Notes under the pieces: model-generated | The model's input: only the letters and a program-made list of their open reading frames with translations | The model's database searches: none | Told to the model about the DNA's origin: nothing | In this document: positions 24,396 to 32,412 of the stretch, one piece after another | Layout of the letters: every line of letters begins with the position of its first letter | How positions within the stretch are numbered: position 1 is the stretch's first letter | Made by a program: the position numbers and the translations under genes | NCBI GenBank assembly: GCA_040510375.1 | Contig: JBEVJC010000033.1 | Location: 112,479 to 176,478 of the forward strand | Direction: 5' to 3' | DNA length: 64,000 nucleotides | DNA from: JBEVJC01 sp040510375 | GTDB taxonomy: Bacteria > Bacteroidota > Bacteroidia > Chitinophagales > Chitinophagaceae

Positions 24396-26747
24396 ATGGA
24401 TACCAAAAGCAAGGCCAGGAGAAAAAGCAGGTTTGGTTATCAGGCTAAATTTTATGGCGTCATACTTATGTCGTTGATTTCCTGCCATAATTGCATTTGT
24501 CAGTATTTTCCCCGACCGGCCCCAATTAAAAGTAACCAGCAGACCGCCCTTCAGCATTCTTTAAAGGAGAGTATTCCAGGCACAGAGCGGGTAGATATTT
24601 TTCTGGATTTGAGTAATTCGGTTTTGCATATACCTACCCGGACCAGGGCCGATCTTGAACGCGCGATGAAATATGCCAGGGATGCAGGCGAGTTGGGTAG
24701 CAGTCTTGGATACAAAGACGGCTTTACCAGATCACAGCTGGCAATAGCGAATATATTTACCCTTCGCAACGATTTCAGGAACGCAGAAGCAATATTGGCA
24801 GAACTGGAAGACAGTGCTAAAATTGACCTGCTGCTGAATCTCAGTTTTAAATACCGGCAACGGCCTGGCGAGGCAAAAGAACAGGATCTGAAAATGGCTG
24901 CAGATTATGCCGAACATGCAGCTACATTAAGTGCAAGCCTGCACTTCAGGGAAAAGGAAATAATGGCGCAACGGATCCTGGCTTCCATTCACGCAGATTT
25001 GCGGAACAGTGGTGCTGAAATGGAACTGATTAATGTACTGAAGCAATATCAGTTGATTGGATACAACAGACTTCATTATGTTTATGAGGAACTTGCTTTT
25101 TACCATTACAATATGGGAAATCCCGATAAAGCGCTGTATTATTCCCAGGAGACTATCAAAAGTATGCTTGCCACCGGCGATACAGCGGATGCAGCCGACT
25201 TCTATGCCATTCATTCGATGATTTGCCAGAACAATGATGAATACCAAACCTCCCTTGATTTTTCCTATAAAGCAATAAACAGTTTCCGGGCCTTCCCAGG
25301 TCAGTTCCCTGTGTCACAGATACTGGCCCTGGTAACAGGCACCCTGCGAAAGATGCACAGATATGATGAAGCACTCCGTTTTATGAAAGTTGCGAAAAAA
25401 GAATTTCCTGCTCAGGATGTAATTGACGAAATTGCATACCTGCGAGCCACGGCCAGTATTTACCGCGACATGAAACAATTCGGGATGGCTGAAAAATACC
25501 TGATTCAGTGTTTTAACCTTCAAAAAAAAAATGAACTGTTGAACTACGCCGGTTACCTGGCCATCGGTCAGTTATATGTTGAATGGGGACAGTTCGCCAG
25601 GGCTAAACCTTATGTCTACAAGGGATCGAAGATGCCTCTTATTGGAATTTCGTCTGCGGGAAAACGTCACCTGAGTTATATGTTGTTCCTGATCGATTCT
25701 GCAACCGGGGATTATTTATCTGCTATCCGCCGGAAAAATGAATTCAACACGCTGGAGGATTACCGGTTAAGACAGGTAAAGGAAAAAGAAGTTCAAAAAC
25801 TCAATGTGCAGTTTGAAACAGAAAAAAAAGTTGCACAACTCAGAATAAAGGACCAGAATATCCAGTTTCTTGAAAAGTCCGCAAAACTCCAGCAAACCAA
25901 TCTCCGGCAGGAAAAGATGATCCGTAATTTCACCATTGCCGCTATTATCATGCTGCTCATCATCACCGTCCAGTTATACCGGCAGTACCGGCAGAAACAA
26001 AAAAGTACAATGGTTATTACCGATATAAATAAGATCATCAGTCAGAAAAACCGGTCGATCACACAAAAAAATGAAGCACTGGAACACCTGGTTGCAGAAA
26101 AGGAATGGTTACTTAAAGAAGTACATCACCGCGTTAAAAATAATCTCCATACAGTAATCTGTTTGCTGGAATCGCAGGCTGCCTATCTTAAAAATGATGC
26201 ATTACAGGCTATCGAAGACAGCCAGCATCGGATTTATGCTATGTCACTGATCCACCAGAAATTGTATCAAACTGACATCAGTACGATCGATATGAACACC
26301 TACCTGCCCCAGTTTGTCCAGTATCTTGACGACAGTTTTGGTGCTTCCGACAGGATTCGTATCCATTCGGATATTGGATCGATAAAATTGGAGGCAATTC
26401 ACGCAGGACCGGTAGCTTTAATTATAAATGAAGCGGTTACAAATTCAATTAAATATGCCTTTCCGGACAAACGTAAAGGTAATATTTTTATAACCCTGAC
26501 TGAATCCAGGGATTATGAGGTTGAATTGATAATCGCTGATAATGGAATAGGGATGGATCCAAAAATTATTAATACAGAACTGAACTCGCTGGGTATTCAT
26601 TTAATCCGCGGTTTGGGAAAGGAAATCGGTGCGCAAGTGGAATTTGGGAATGAAGGTGGAACAACAATCACAGTCAGGTTCCGCCATGCTGCATTCGTGG
26701 AGGCAGGCCAACCATTACTTAAAGCAGAAAAGGAGGCTTTTCATTGA
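24396..26747 (+). CDS. TPR-containing sensor histidine kinase (HisKA_2 type)
   Basis: 783 residues. There is an N-terminal signal or anchor segment (FYGVILMSLISCHNCICQ), then about 430 residues of helical TPR-like repeats likely outside the membrane. A coiled coil (about 445-500) follows, then one membrane segment (FTIAAIIMLLIITVQLY, about 508-525). The HisKA_2 dimerisation domain has the phospho-acceptor in KEVHHRVKNNLHTV (His577/His578), followed by a HATPase with N box (INEAVTNSIKYAF) and G1 (IADNGIGMD). Its 3' end overlaps the start of the NtrC-type regulator, its obvious partner. Confidence 0.92.
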   Translation: MDTKSKARRKSRFGYQAKFYGVILMSLISCHNCICQYFPRPAPIKSNQQTALQHSLKESIPGTERVDIFLDLSNSVLHIPTRTRADLERAMKYARDAGELGSSLGYKDGFTRSQLAIANIFTLRNDFRNAEAILAELEDSAKIDLLLNLSFKYRQRPGEAKEQDLKMAADYAEHAATLSASLHFREKEIMAQRILASIHADLRNSGAEMELINVLKQYQLIGYNRLHYVYEELAFYHYNMGNPDKALYYSQETIKSMLATGDTADAADFYAIHSMICQNNDEYQTSLDFSYKAINSFRAFPGQFPVSQILALVTGTLRKMHRYDEALRFMKVAKKEFPAQDVIDEIAYLRATASIYRDMKQFGMAEKYLIQCFNLQKKNELLNYAGYLAIGQLYVEWGQFARAKPYVYKGSKMPLIGISSAGKRHLSYMLFLIDSATGDYLSAIRRKNEFNTLEDYRLRQVKEKEVQKLNVQFETEKKVAQLRIKDQNIQFLEKSAKLQQTNLRQEKMIRNFTIAAIIMLLIITVQLYRQYRQKQKSTMVITDINKIISQKNRSITQKNEALEHLVAEKEWLLKEVHHRVKNNLHTVICLLESQAAYLKNDALQAIEDSQHRIYAMSLIHQKLYQTDISTIDMNTYLPQFVQYLDDSFGASDRIRIHSDIGSIKLEAIHAGPVALIINEAVTNSIKYAFPDKRKGNIFITLTESRDYEVELIIADNGIGMDPKIINTELNSLGIHLIRGLGKEIGAQVEFGNEGGTTITVRFRHAAFVEAGQPLLKAEKEAFH
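26729..26746 (+). promoter_or_regulatory. Strong Shine-Dalgarno and TTG start for the NtrC-type regulator
   Basis: AGGAGG lies 8 bp before TTG at 26744, inside the 3' end of the kinase gene. Most genes in this window lack a recognisable Shine-Dalgarno, as is usual in Bacteroidota, so this site supports the TTG start and coupled translation. Confidence 0.65.
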
Positions 26748-28138
26748 AAACAAAAATACTTATCGTTGAGGATCGTTTTATAGAAGCTAACAATCTCCGT
26801 ATAATTCTCAGAAAGGCTGGGTATCTTGTAACAGGGATTGCTTCGTCTGTGCCGGAGGCGATCCGGCTGATAGAAGAAGAACGACCCGACCTGGTGATGC
26901 TGGATATATATCTGGAGACTCATCTTACAGGGATTGACCTGGCGGGGATCCTTAAAAAAATGAACATCGCATTTGTTTTTTTGTCTGCCAACTCAGACAA
27001 ACGGACACTTGATGCGGCAAAGCTAACCCAGCCATACGGCTTCCTGGTAAAGCCTTTCAGGCAAAAGGATGTGCTTGTAATGCTTGATGTTGCCCTGTAT
27101 CTGCACAATGAAGCCACTACTAAAAAAAGAAATCCTGTTTCTTCCAGTCCCGGTATGACTCCAAATGATTTTCACCCACGTATGATCGGCGAAAGCGCGG
27201 TCATGTTAAATGTAATGGAAAATGTAAGAATCGTAGGCCAGTCAGAAACGTCTGTCCTGATACTTGGTGAAAGCGGAACCGGCAAGGAACTGATCGCCCA
27301 ATGTATCCACAACAGTTCGCCCCGGAAAACCAAACCGATAGTGGTGGTGAATTGCGGAGCGCTGCCTGCCAACCTTATTGAATCAGAATTATTCGGTCAT
27401 GAAAAGGGATCATTTACCGGTGCAACCGATAAACGGATCGGCAAATTTGAACAGGCGGAAGGGGGAACCATTTTCCTGGATGAGATCGGTGAATTACCAC
27501 TGGATCTCCAGGTTAAATTCCTCCGTGTTCTCCAGGAGAAGGAAATTGAATCGATCGGAGGCAAGAAAAAGAAAATTAATGTGCGTGTAATCGCTGCCAC
27601 CAACAGAAACCTGGAAGAAGAAATGGCCAGCGGACGTTTCAGGCTTGATCTCTATTACCGGCTGAATGTGTTTCCGATTGTTTTGCCGCCCCTGCGTGAA
27701 AGAAAACAGGATATCCCACTGCTGGCAAACCATTTCCTGCAACTTTATGCGGCGAGGGAAAATAAAATTATCCTGGGCCTTACTGATAGTGTAATCAGCC
27801 AGCTTACTGAATATCCATGGCCGGGAAATATTCGCGAACTGGACAACCTGATGGCAAGGACTGCCTTACTCTCGCCGGGCGGCATCGTTAATTCGGTTCA
27901 ATTGCCTTCTTCTGTTAAAACAGAAATCCCTGCAGCAGCCGGATCAGATAGTCCGCTTAAACCGATGGCGGAATATGAACGCGATTATATCCTCAACGCG
28001 CTTATTAAATGTAACTGGAAAATTTTTGGCGCAGGTGGCGTAGCCGAAATCCTGGGAATGAACGCGTCGACCCTCCGGTCGAGAATGAAAAAACTAGGCA
28101 TCGAAAAAAGTACCTTTCTTAAAGGCCTTCATAAATAA
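26744..28138 (+). CDS. Sigma-54-dependent NtrC-family response regulator
   Basis: 464 residues. The receiver domain has phospho-acceptor Asp54 (LVMLDIYLE) and KPF near 100. The AAA+ sigma-54 interaction domain (about 145-380) has Walker A GESGTGKEL from Gly175, a GSFTGA loop at 222-227 (canonical GAFTGA, one conservative change) and Walker B GGTIFLDEIGEL. A C-terminal Fis-type HTH (GGVAEILGMNASTLRSRMKKLGI) completes it. The start is TTG, overlapping the kinase stop by 4 bp, behind a strong AGGAGG 8 bp upstream; no ATG fits the receiver start. It ends at a perfect terminator. Confidence 0.93.
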   Translation: MKTKILIVEDRFIEANNLRIILRKAGYLVTGIASSVPEAIRLIEEERPDLVMLDIYLETHLTGIDLAGILKKMNIAFVFLSANSDKRTLDAAKLTQPYGFLVKPFRQKDVLVMLDVALYLHNEATTKKRNPVSSSPGMTPNDFHPRMIGESAVMLNVMENVRIVGQSETSVLILGESGTGKELIAQCIHNSSPRKTKPIVVVNCGALPANLIESELFGHEKGSFTGATDKRIGKFEQAEGGTIFLDEIGELPLDLQVKFLRVLQEKEIESIGGKKKKINVRVIAATNRNLEEEMASGRFRLDLYYRLNVFPIVLPPLRERKQDIPLLANHFLQLYAARENKIILGLTDSVISQLTEYPWPGNIRELDNLMARTALLSPGGIVNSVQLPSSVKTEIPAAAGSDSPLKPMAEYERDYILNALIKCNWKIFGAGGVAEILGMNASTLRSRMKKLGIEKSTFLKGLHK

Positions 28139-28211
28139 TTGCTGAATCGAAAATTCAGCCCTGTGCGTTGACCACCTCATTGGCTTCGGACTTCACATCA
28201 GGGATCTTTTT

Positions 28212-28243
28212 AACCATGGACAGGCATCCCTGTCCATGGTTTT
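28212..28243 (+). terminator. Intrinsic terminator of the kinase/regulator operon
   Basis: Perfect 13-base-pair stem AACCATGGACAGG / CCTGTCCATGGTT with loop CATC, then TTTTAAT; 74 bp after the stop codon. A T-run on the left side could let it work on both strands. Confidence 0.9.
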
Positions 28244-28335
28244 AATGTAACATATCCCGGGATGGACCGGTAACCCGATCTTTCACAATATCTGGCTGTC
28301 TCCAGCCATGGGTCGGCCTTTAAGAAGTTCCTTAA

Positions 28336-28398
28336 GCGACAGTTTTTGCCGTCTCAACGATAGTTGGTGAATCGATCTGCGATAGTTCGCCAATTTTG
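28336..28398 (+). promoter_or_regulatory. Regulated promoter D with three half-sites
   Basis: Core CGACAGTTTTTGCC (28337-28350). Half-sites are GCGACAG (28336), ACGATAG (28357) and a third GCGATAG (28379), spaced 21 and 22 bp. The -7 box CAATTTTG is at 28391-28398, exactly 40 bp after the core. This copy comes closest to classic LytTR repeats (ACAGTT / ATAGTT). The box lies downstream of a possible TTG start at 28364, so the hydrolase must start at 28475. Confidence 0.72.
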
Positions 28399-28474
28399 CC
28401 TGAGCCTGGTCCTTATCGATACAGGCAGGAATTTTCTATTTTTTAACCCTCAACCACAACAAATCAGATATATC

Positions 28475-29308
28475 ATGAAGCAAAATTTTGTTGCCCAAAA
28501 AATTAGCAGGGCCCTTATTGCCATTTTGTTTTCCCTAACTGCCATCTGCATGGTTACCGTTGTCTCCGCGCAAATGAAACCAAAGGTCAAAAATATCGTC
28601 ATAGTACATGGTGCCTTTGCTGACGCCTCGGGATGGGAGGCCGTATTTAATATCCTTAAAGCCCGGGGGTACAACGTGACCGCAGTACAAAATCCATTGT
28701 CTTCCCTGGAAGATGATGTTGCTGCAACAAAAAGAATCCTCGACAAACAGGATGGACCCGTAGTGCTGGTGGGCCATTCGTGGGCAGGTACTGTGATTAC
28801 ACAGGCAGGTGAACATCCAAAAGTGGTAAGCCTGGTTTACGTGGCGGCATTCATGCCCAAGGTAGGGGAGAATACACTAGACCTGGTTGGCTGGGCACCT
28901 GCATCACCCGAGAACGGCATCCTTCCTCCTGATTCAGCAGGATGGCTTTATTACGACAAGGCAAAGTTCCACGCGGGATTTTGCGCTGATGTTAGTGCGG
29001 AAAAAGCAGAATTTATGTTTGCGTCGCAGGCGCCCATTTTTGCAAGATCATTCGGGGAACCGGTGACTGAATGCGCCTGGATTACCAGGCCATCCTTCGG
29101 CATTGTTCCCATGCAGGATAACAGTATCAATCCGGTTATTGAACGCGCAATGTATAAGAGGGCCGGTGCCAAGGTTACTGAATTACCAGGGAACCATGTA
29201 ATATTTATGTCCAAACCAAAACAGGTGGCCGATGTGATTGAAGAAGCTGCAATGGCAGGGGCGGGTAAAAATACTACAGCAATGGCTGGGGTATTGACCA
29301 GTAATTGA
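28475..29308 (+). CDS. Secreted alpha/beta hydrolase (salicylate-esterase/EstP-like)
   Basis: 277 residues from ATG 28475. A signal peptide ends VVSAQMK. The alpha/beta hydrolase core has oxyanion-side IVIVHGAFADASGWEAVF, nucleophile Ser in VLVGHSWAGTVI, and catalytic His in ELPGNHVIFMSKP near the C-terminus. The acid residue is likely in the GIVPMQDNSI region. It belongs to the hydroxynitrile-lyase/esterase-like branch of small hydrolases; the substrate is unknown. It has its own promoter element and is followed by a 145-bp gap with direct repeats before a second hydrolase. Confidence 0.87.
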   Translation: MKQNFVAQKISRALIAILFSLTAICMVTVVSAQMKPKVKNIVIVHGAFADASGWEAVFNILKARGYNVTAVQNPLSSLEDDVAATKRILDKQDGPVVLVGHSWAGTVITQAGEHPKVVSLVYVAAFMPKVGENTLDLVGWAPASPENGILPPDSAGWLYYDKAKFHAGFCADVSAEKAEFMFASQAPIFARSFGEPVTECAWITRPSFGIVPMQDNSINPVIERAMYKRAGAKVTELPGNHVIFMSKPKQVADVIEEAAMAGAGKNTTAMAGVLTSN

Positions 29309-29320
29309 AGGACAGTTGAT

Positions 29321-29384
29321 AAGTCCAACGGAAGGATATTGACAAATACTTAAATAATAAGTCCAATTGCGGATACTGACCAAC
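29321..29384 (+). repeat. Two imperfect direct repeats between the hydrolase genes
   Basis: Unit 1 at 29321-29346 (AAGTCCAACGGAAGGATATT...) and unit 2 at 29359-29384 (AAGTCCAATTGCGGATACTG...), 38 bp apart. A related GGTATTGACCAG lies at about 29289 in the end of the upstream gene. Possibly an operator for the second hydrolase. Confidence 0.5.
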
Positions 29385-29453
29385 TCTAAACCACATACGA
29401 ATCAAATATGACAGGCCATAAAAAGATATATAAACATTGCACAACCATTCACC

Positions 29454-30320
29454 ATGTTACAGGTACCACTTATACCCGGCAAAGAATATTATACACATGA
29501 GACAGCTCCTACCTCATTTATCGAGGTGGGTGGAACAGATTATGCTTACCGCTCCTTCGGCAGGAGCCGCGGTTTGCCAATCGTGTTCCTGCAGCATTTC
29601 GGTGGAACAATGGATGGATGGGATCCGGAGATTACAAATGCCCTTGCGAGAAACCATCCCATTATTCTTTTTGACAACAAGGGGGTAAGTTCTTCCTTTG
29701 GAAAAACGCCAAACAATATTTCTGAAATGGCCAACGACGCCATTGACTTTTTTACAGCAATGGGCATCGGGGAAATGTACCTGTTAGGATTTTCTATGGG
29801 TGGTTTTGTGGCGCAATATATCACGGAAAAAAGGCCTGATCTTGTAAGGAAATTAATACTGGCAGGTACCGGTCCCCGTGGCGGGACCGGAATCTCCAAC
29901 CTGGACGCCGTGATGGCAGAGGCTTTCCGGCTGGAGCCCGCAGAACCGAGGGTATTTACATTTTTTGAAAAATCAGCCGGAGGTAAAAAGGCTGCAAGGG
30001 ATTTCCTGGAAAGGTTAAAAAGACGCACTGTTGAAACCGATCCGCCTGTGAGCCCGGAAACATACAACGCACAGGCAAAAGCAATCGTTGCGTTCGGGAG
30101 GGAAAGTGATGTAGCCTACAACCAACTGAAACGGATTAAACAACCGGTACTGATCTTCAACGGTAATAATGATCTTATGGTCCCTTCCGTCAATTCACTG
30201 GTGCTGGTGCAGCAACTGCCCGATGCAAAACTGGTTATGTGGAGCGACTCAGGCCATGGGGGTATATTCCAGTATCATCAGGATTTTGTAAATGAGGTTG
30301 AACGCTTTTTATCGTGTTGA
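29454..30320 (+). CDS. Cytoplasmic alpha/beta hydrolase
   Basis: 288 residues without a signal peptide. The core has LPIVFLQHFGGTMDGWDPEI (oxyanion region), FDNKGVSSSFGKTP, nucleophile Ser114 in YLLGFSMGGFVAQ, an acid in LIFNGNNDLMVP and catalytic His in MWSDSGHGGIFQY. This is the standard fold-1 hydrolase/haloperoxidase-like arrangement common in Bacteroidota. The substrate is not predictable. It converges with the cyclase gene, 92 bp away, with no clear terminator between them. Confidence 0.9.
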   Translation: MLQVPLIPGKEYYTHETAPTSFIEVGGTDYAYRSFGRSRGLPIVFLQHFGGTMDGWDPEITNALARNHPIILFDNKGVSSSFGKTPNNISEMANDAIDFFTAMGIGEMYLLGFSMGGFVAQYITEKRPDLVRKLILAGTGPRGGTGISNLDAVMAEAFRLEPAEPRVFTFFEKSAGGKKAARDFLERLKRRTVETDPPVSPETYNAQAKAIVAFGRESDVAYNQLKRIKQPVLIFNGNNDLMVPSVNSLVLVQQLPDAKLVMWSDSGHGGIFQYHQDFVNEVERFLSC

Positions 30321-30412
30321 ACTGGCAAACGGATTGTACTTTTTTTATCGCGTTGATTTGTTAACATGCTGAGCCATTATGATCGCACTGGTAAAATTAG
30401 TCAGAATAATTT

Positions 30413-32374
30413 TCAAAGCAGGTGATAACGGTTCTCCTGGATCATCCTCAAAGAAATCCCTTCCACAAAATACATATCGATCAAACCCTTGTGTTTGGCG
30501 TCCAATTTACCCCGGTACGAACAGATAAACTGTTCTTTCACCAGTTCATATGTAGTCCCGCTGATATTGACCTTCCCGGGTGATCCACTGCTCTCCATTC
30601 TTGAAGCTGTATTCACCGTATCACCCCAGATATCATACGCGAATTTTTTTATTCCGACAATACCAGCCACAACCGGTCCGGTATGCACCCCAATCCTCAA
30701 CTCAAAAAACGGTTGGTCTTTTTTAATACGTTCCTGTTTATTTGTTTCAATAAACTCCACCATTTCCAGTCCGGCCGCAATAACATCAGCCGGATGTGTA
30801 TCATTGGGAACCGGCAAACCACCGGCACACATATACGAATCACCAATGGTCTTGATCTTTTCGATTCCGTACTTGGTGACGATCCGGTCAAACTCACTGT
30901 AACAATAATTGATCTCGGCAACCAGTTCCTCGGGACTCAGCAATTCACTTGCCTGTGTAAAATTTTTGAAATCGGTGAATAGAACAGTGACCGACTGGAA
31001 ACTTTTTGCCTTGGCCGTGCCGGTTGATTTTAATTCTTCTGCTGTATCTGCCGGCAGGATATTCAACATGAGGGCATCACTTCTTTTTTTCTCCTTGGTA
31101 ATACGGTTGCGCTGCAACAGGAACACGGCCGCAAATAATAACACGATCCCGAATCCACCAATAAAACTGTTCCTCATCAGTTTCTGTCGTTTGATCTCCT
31201 GTTGCTGGATCTGTTTATCCTTACTCAGCAGGCTGATCTGCGATTCTTTCTTTTCCAGGTCGAAAGTGAATTGGAGGGTTCCAAGTTTTTTGTCAGTCTC
31301 CGTATTATAAATAGTATCCTTGATAGCCACCAGCAGGTTCTGGTATTTAAACGCATTGTTGAAATCCGACTGCTGGGCATATGCCCTTGCCAATCCCTGG
31401 TAAGCATCTTTTATTTCGGTGACGGCATTTAATGGAATCCCGATTTCCAGCGACCGCTTATAGTTTGCGATAGCGGCCCCCACATCACCCTTCGCATCGT
31501 AGGCCTGTGCCAGTCCGATAAGCGATTGCGTCATATCAAGCCTGGTGTCGAGTTTTTTTGAAATTTCATACGCCTGGTTATGTGTGCCGATTGCTTTATC
31601 ATATTGTTTTTCGCGCGTGTAGATACGGCCTATATAATTCATCGGGTAGGGAAGGTTCTCGGTACCCTCATATGCTTTCACTGATTCACTCAGGTAAAAC
31701 AATGCCTTCGTATCATCCCCGATCTTGTAATAGGTTTCTCCCAGGTTGGCGGTAGAAGTGCCGATGGTATACTGGTCCTTGATAGCAAGGCTCAGGTTAT
31801 AACATCGCAGGAAATAATCCAGCGCTTTCTGTGCAGTGGATTGTTTATTCAGGTACACTGCACCAATATTGTTAAGGGAGGTAAGAATCCGCAGCGTGTC
31901 GCCCACTTCTTCGGCAAGTTTGAGTGACTGCAGGTGCAGTTCCAATGCCTTGGCATCATCGCCCTGGTTAAAATAAACAGCTCCCATATTGCCAAGCATA
32001 TTGGCCACTCCCTTTTTATCACCGATTGATTCGTATACGGCCATTGCCTGCTGGCTCGCCTTCACGGCCTCAATAAACCGGCCCTTCAGGTAATAACCAA
32101 TACCGGTATTTTTCAGGGCAAGTGCCAGACCGGACCGGTAATTAACCGTTTCAGCAAGACGCTTCGATGCCGTGGCCACCACGATGGAAGTGTCGGGATC
32201 GTCTGCGAAGTATGCCTTGGTCAGTGCATTTAATAAATTGACCCGTTCGGAATCAGGCATGATGGACATTAGTTTCACCCGAAGGGATGCAGGGTCATTC
32301 CCCTGTGCCTGCGCCATTGATATGGCGCAGGCCAGCAGCATCATTATCAAAAACCGACTTATGCCGTTTATCAT
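30413..32374 (-). CDS. TPR-containing class III adenylate/guanylate cyclase
   Basis: 653 residues. A signal peptide (MMLLACAISMAQAQG) precedes about eight TPR repeats (for example GDDAKALELHLQSLKLAEEV). A coiled coil and a membrane segment (SFIGGFGIVLLFAAVFLLQR, about 403-422) follow, then a cytoplasmic class III cyclase domain (about 455-640). Metal-binding Asp residues are in VTVLFTDFKNFTQ and KTIGDSYMCAGG; the transition-state region is DIWGDTVNTASRMES, with Asn and Arg present. The purine-specifying residues look adenylate-like but this is uncertain. It is encoded 38 bp downstream of the giant protease gene in the same direction. Confidence 0.92.
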   Translation of the reverse strand: MINGISRFLIMMLLACAISMAQAQGNDPASLRVKLMSIMPDSERVNLLNALTKAYFADDPDTSIVVATASKRLAETVNYRSGLALALKNTGIGYYLKGRFIEAVKASQQAMAVYESIGDKKGVANMLGNMGAVYFNQGDDAKALELHLQSLKLAEEVGDTLRILTSLNNIGAVYLNKQSTAQKALDYFLRCYNLSLAIKDQYTIGTSTANLGETYYKIGDDTKALFYLSESVKAYEGTENLPYPMNYIGRIYTREKQYDKAIGTHNQAYEISKKLDTRLDMTQSLIGLAQAYDAKGDVGAAIANYKRSLEIGIPLNAVTEIKDAYQGLARAYAQQSDFNNAFKYQNLLVAIKDTIYNTETDKKLGTLQFTFDLEKKESQISLLSKDKQIQQQEIKRQKLMRNSFIGGFGIVLLFAAVFLLQRNRITKEKKRSDALMLNILPADTAEELKSTGTAKAKSFQSVTVLFTDFKNFTQASELLSPEELVAEINYCYSEFDRIVTKYGIEKIKTIGDSYMCAGGLPVPNDTHPADVIAAGLEMVEFIETNKQERIKKDQPFFELRIGVHTGPVVAGIVGIKKFAYDIWGDTVNTASRMESSGSPGKVNISGTTYELVKEQFICSYRGKLDAKHKGLIDMYFVEGISLRMIQENRYHLL

Positions 32375-32412
32375 CTATTGTGGTTAATTGTTCCGGAACT
32401 CCGGATGATTAA

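Larger units (their letters stand above)
28139..28474. other. 336-bp intergenic region with terminator and regulated promoter
   Basis: Contains the terminator of the kinase/regulator operon, then promoter D. Between them AATATCTGGCTGT (near 28289) echoes GATATCTGGCTGT beside promoter E (near 9158). No gene is seen. Confidence 0.6.
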
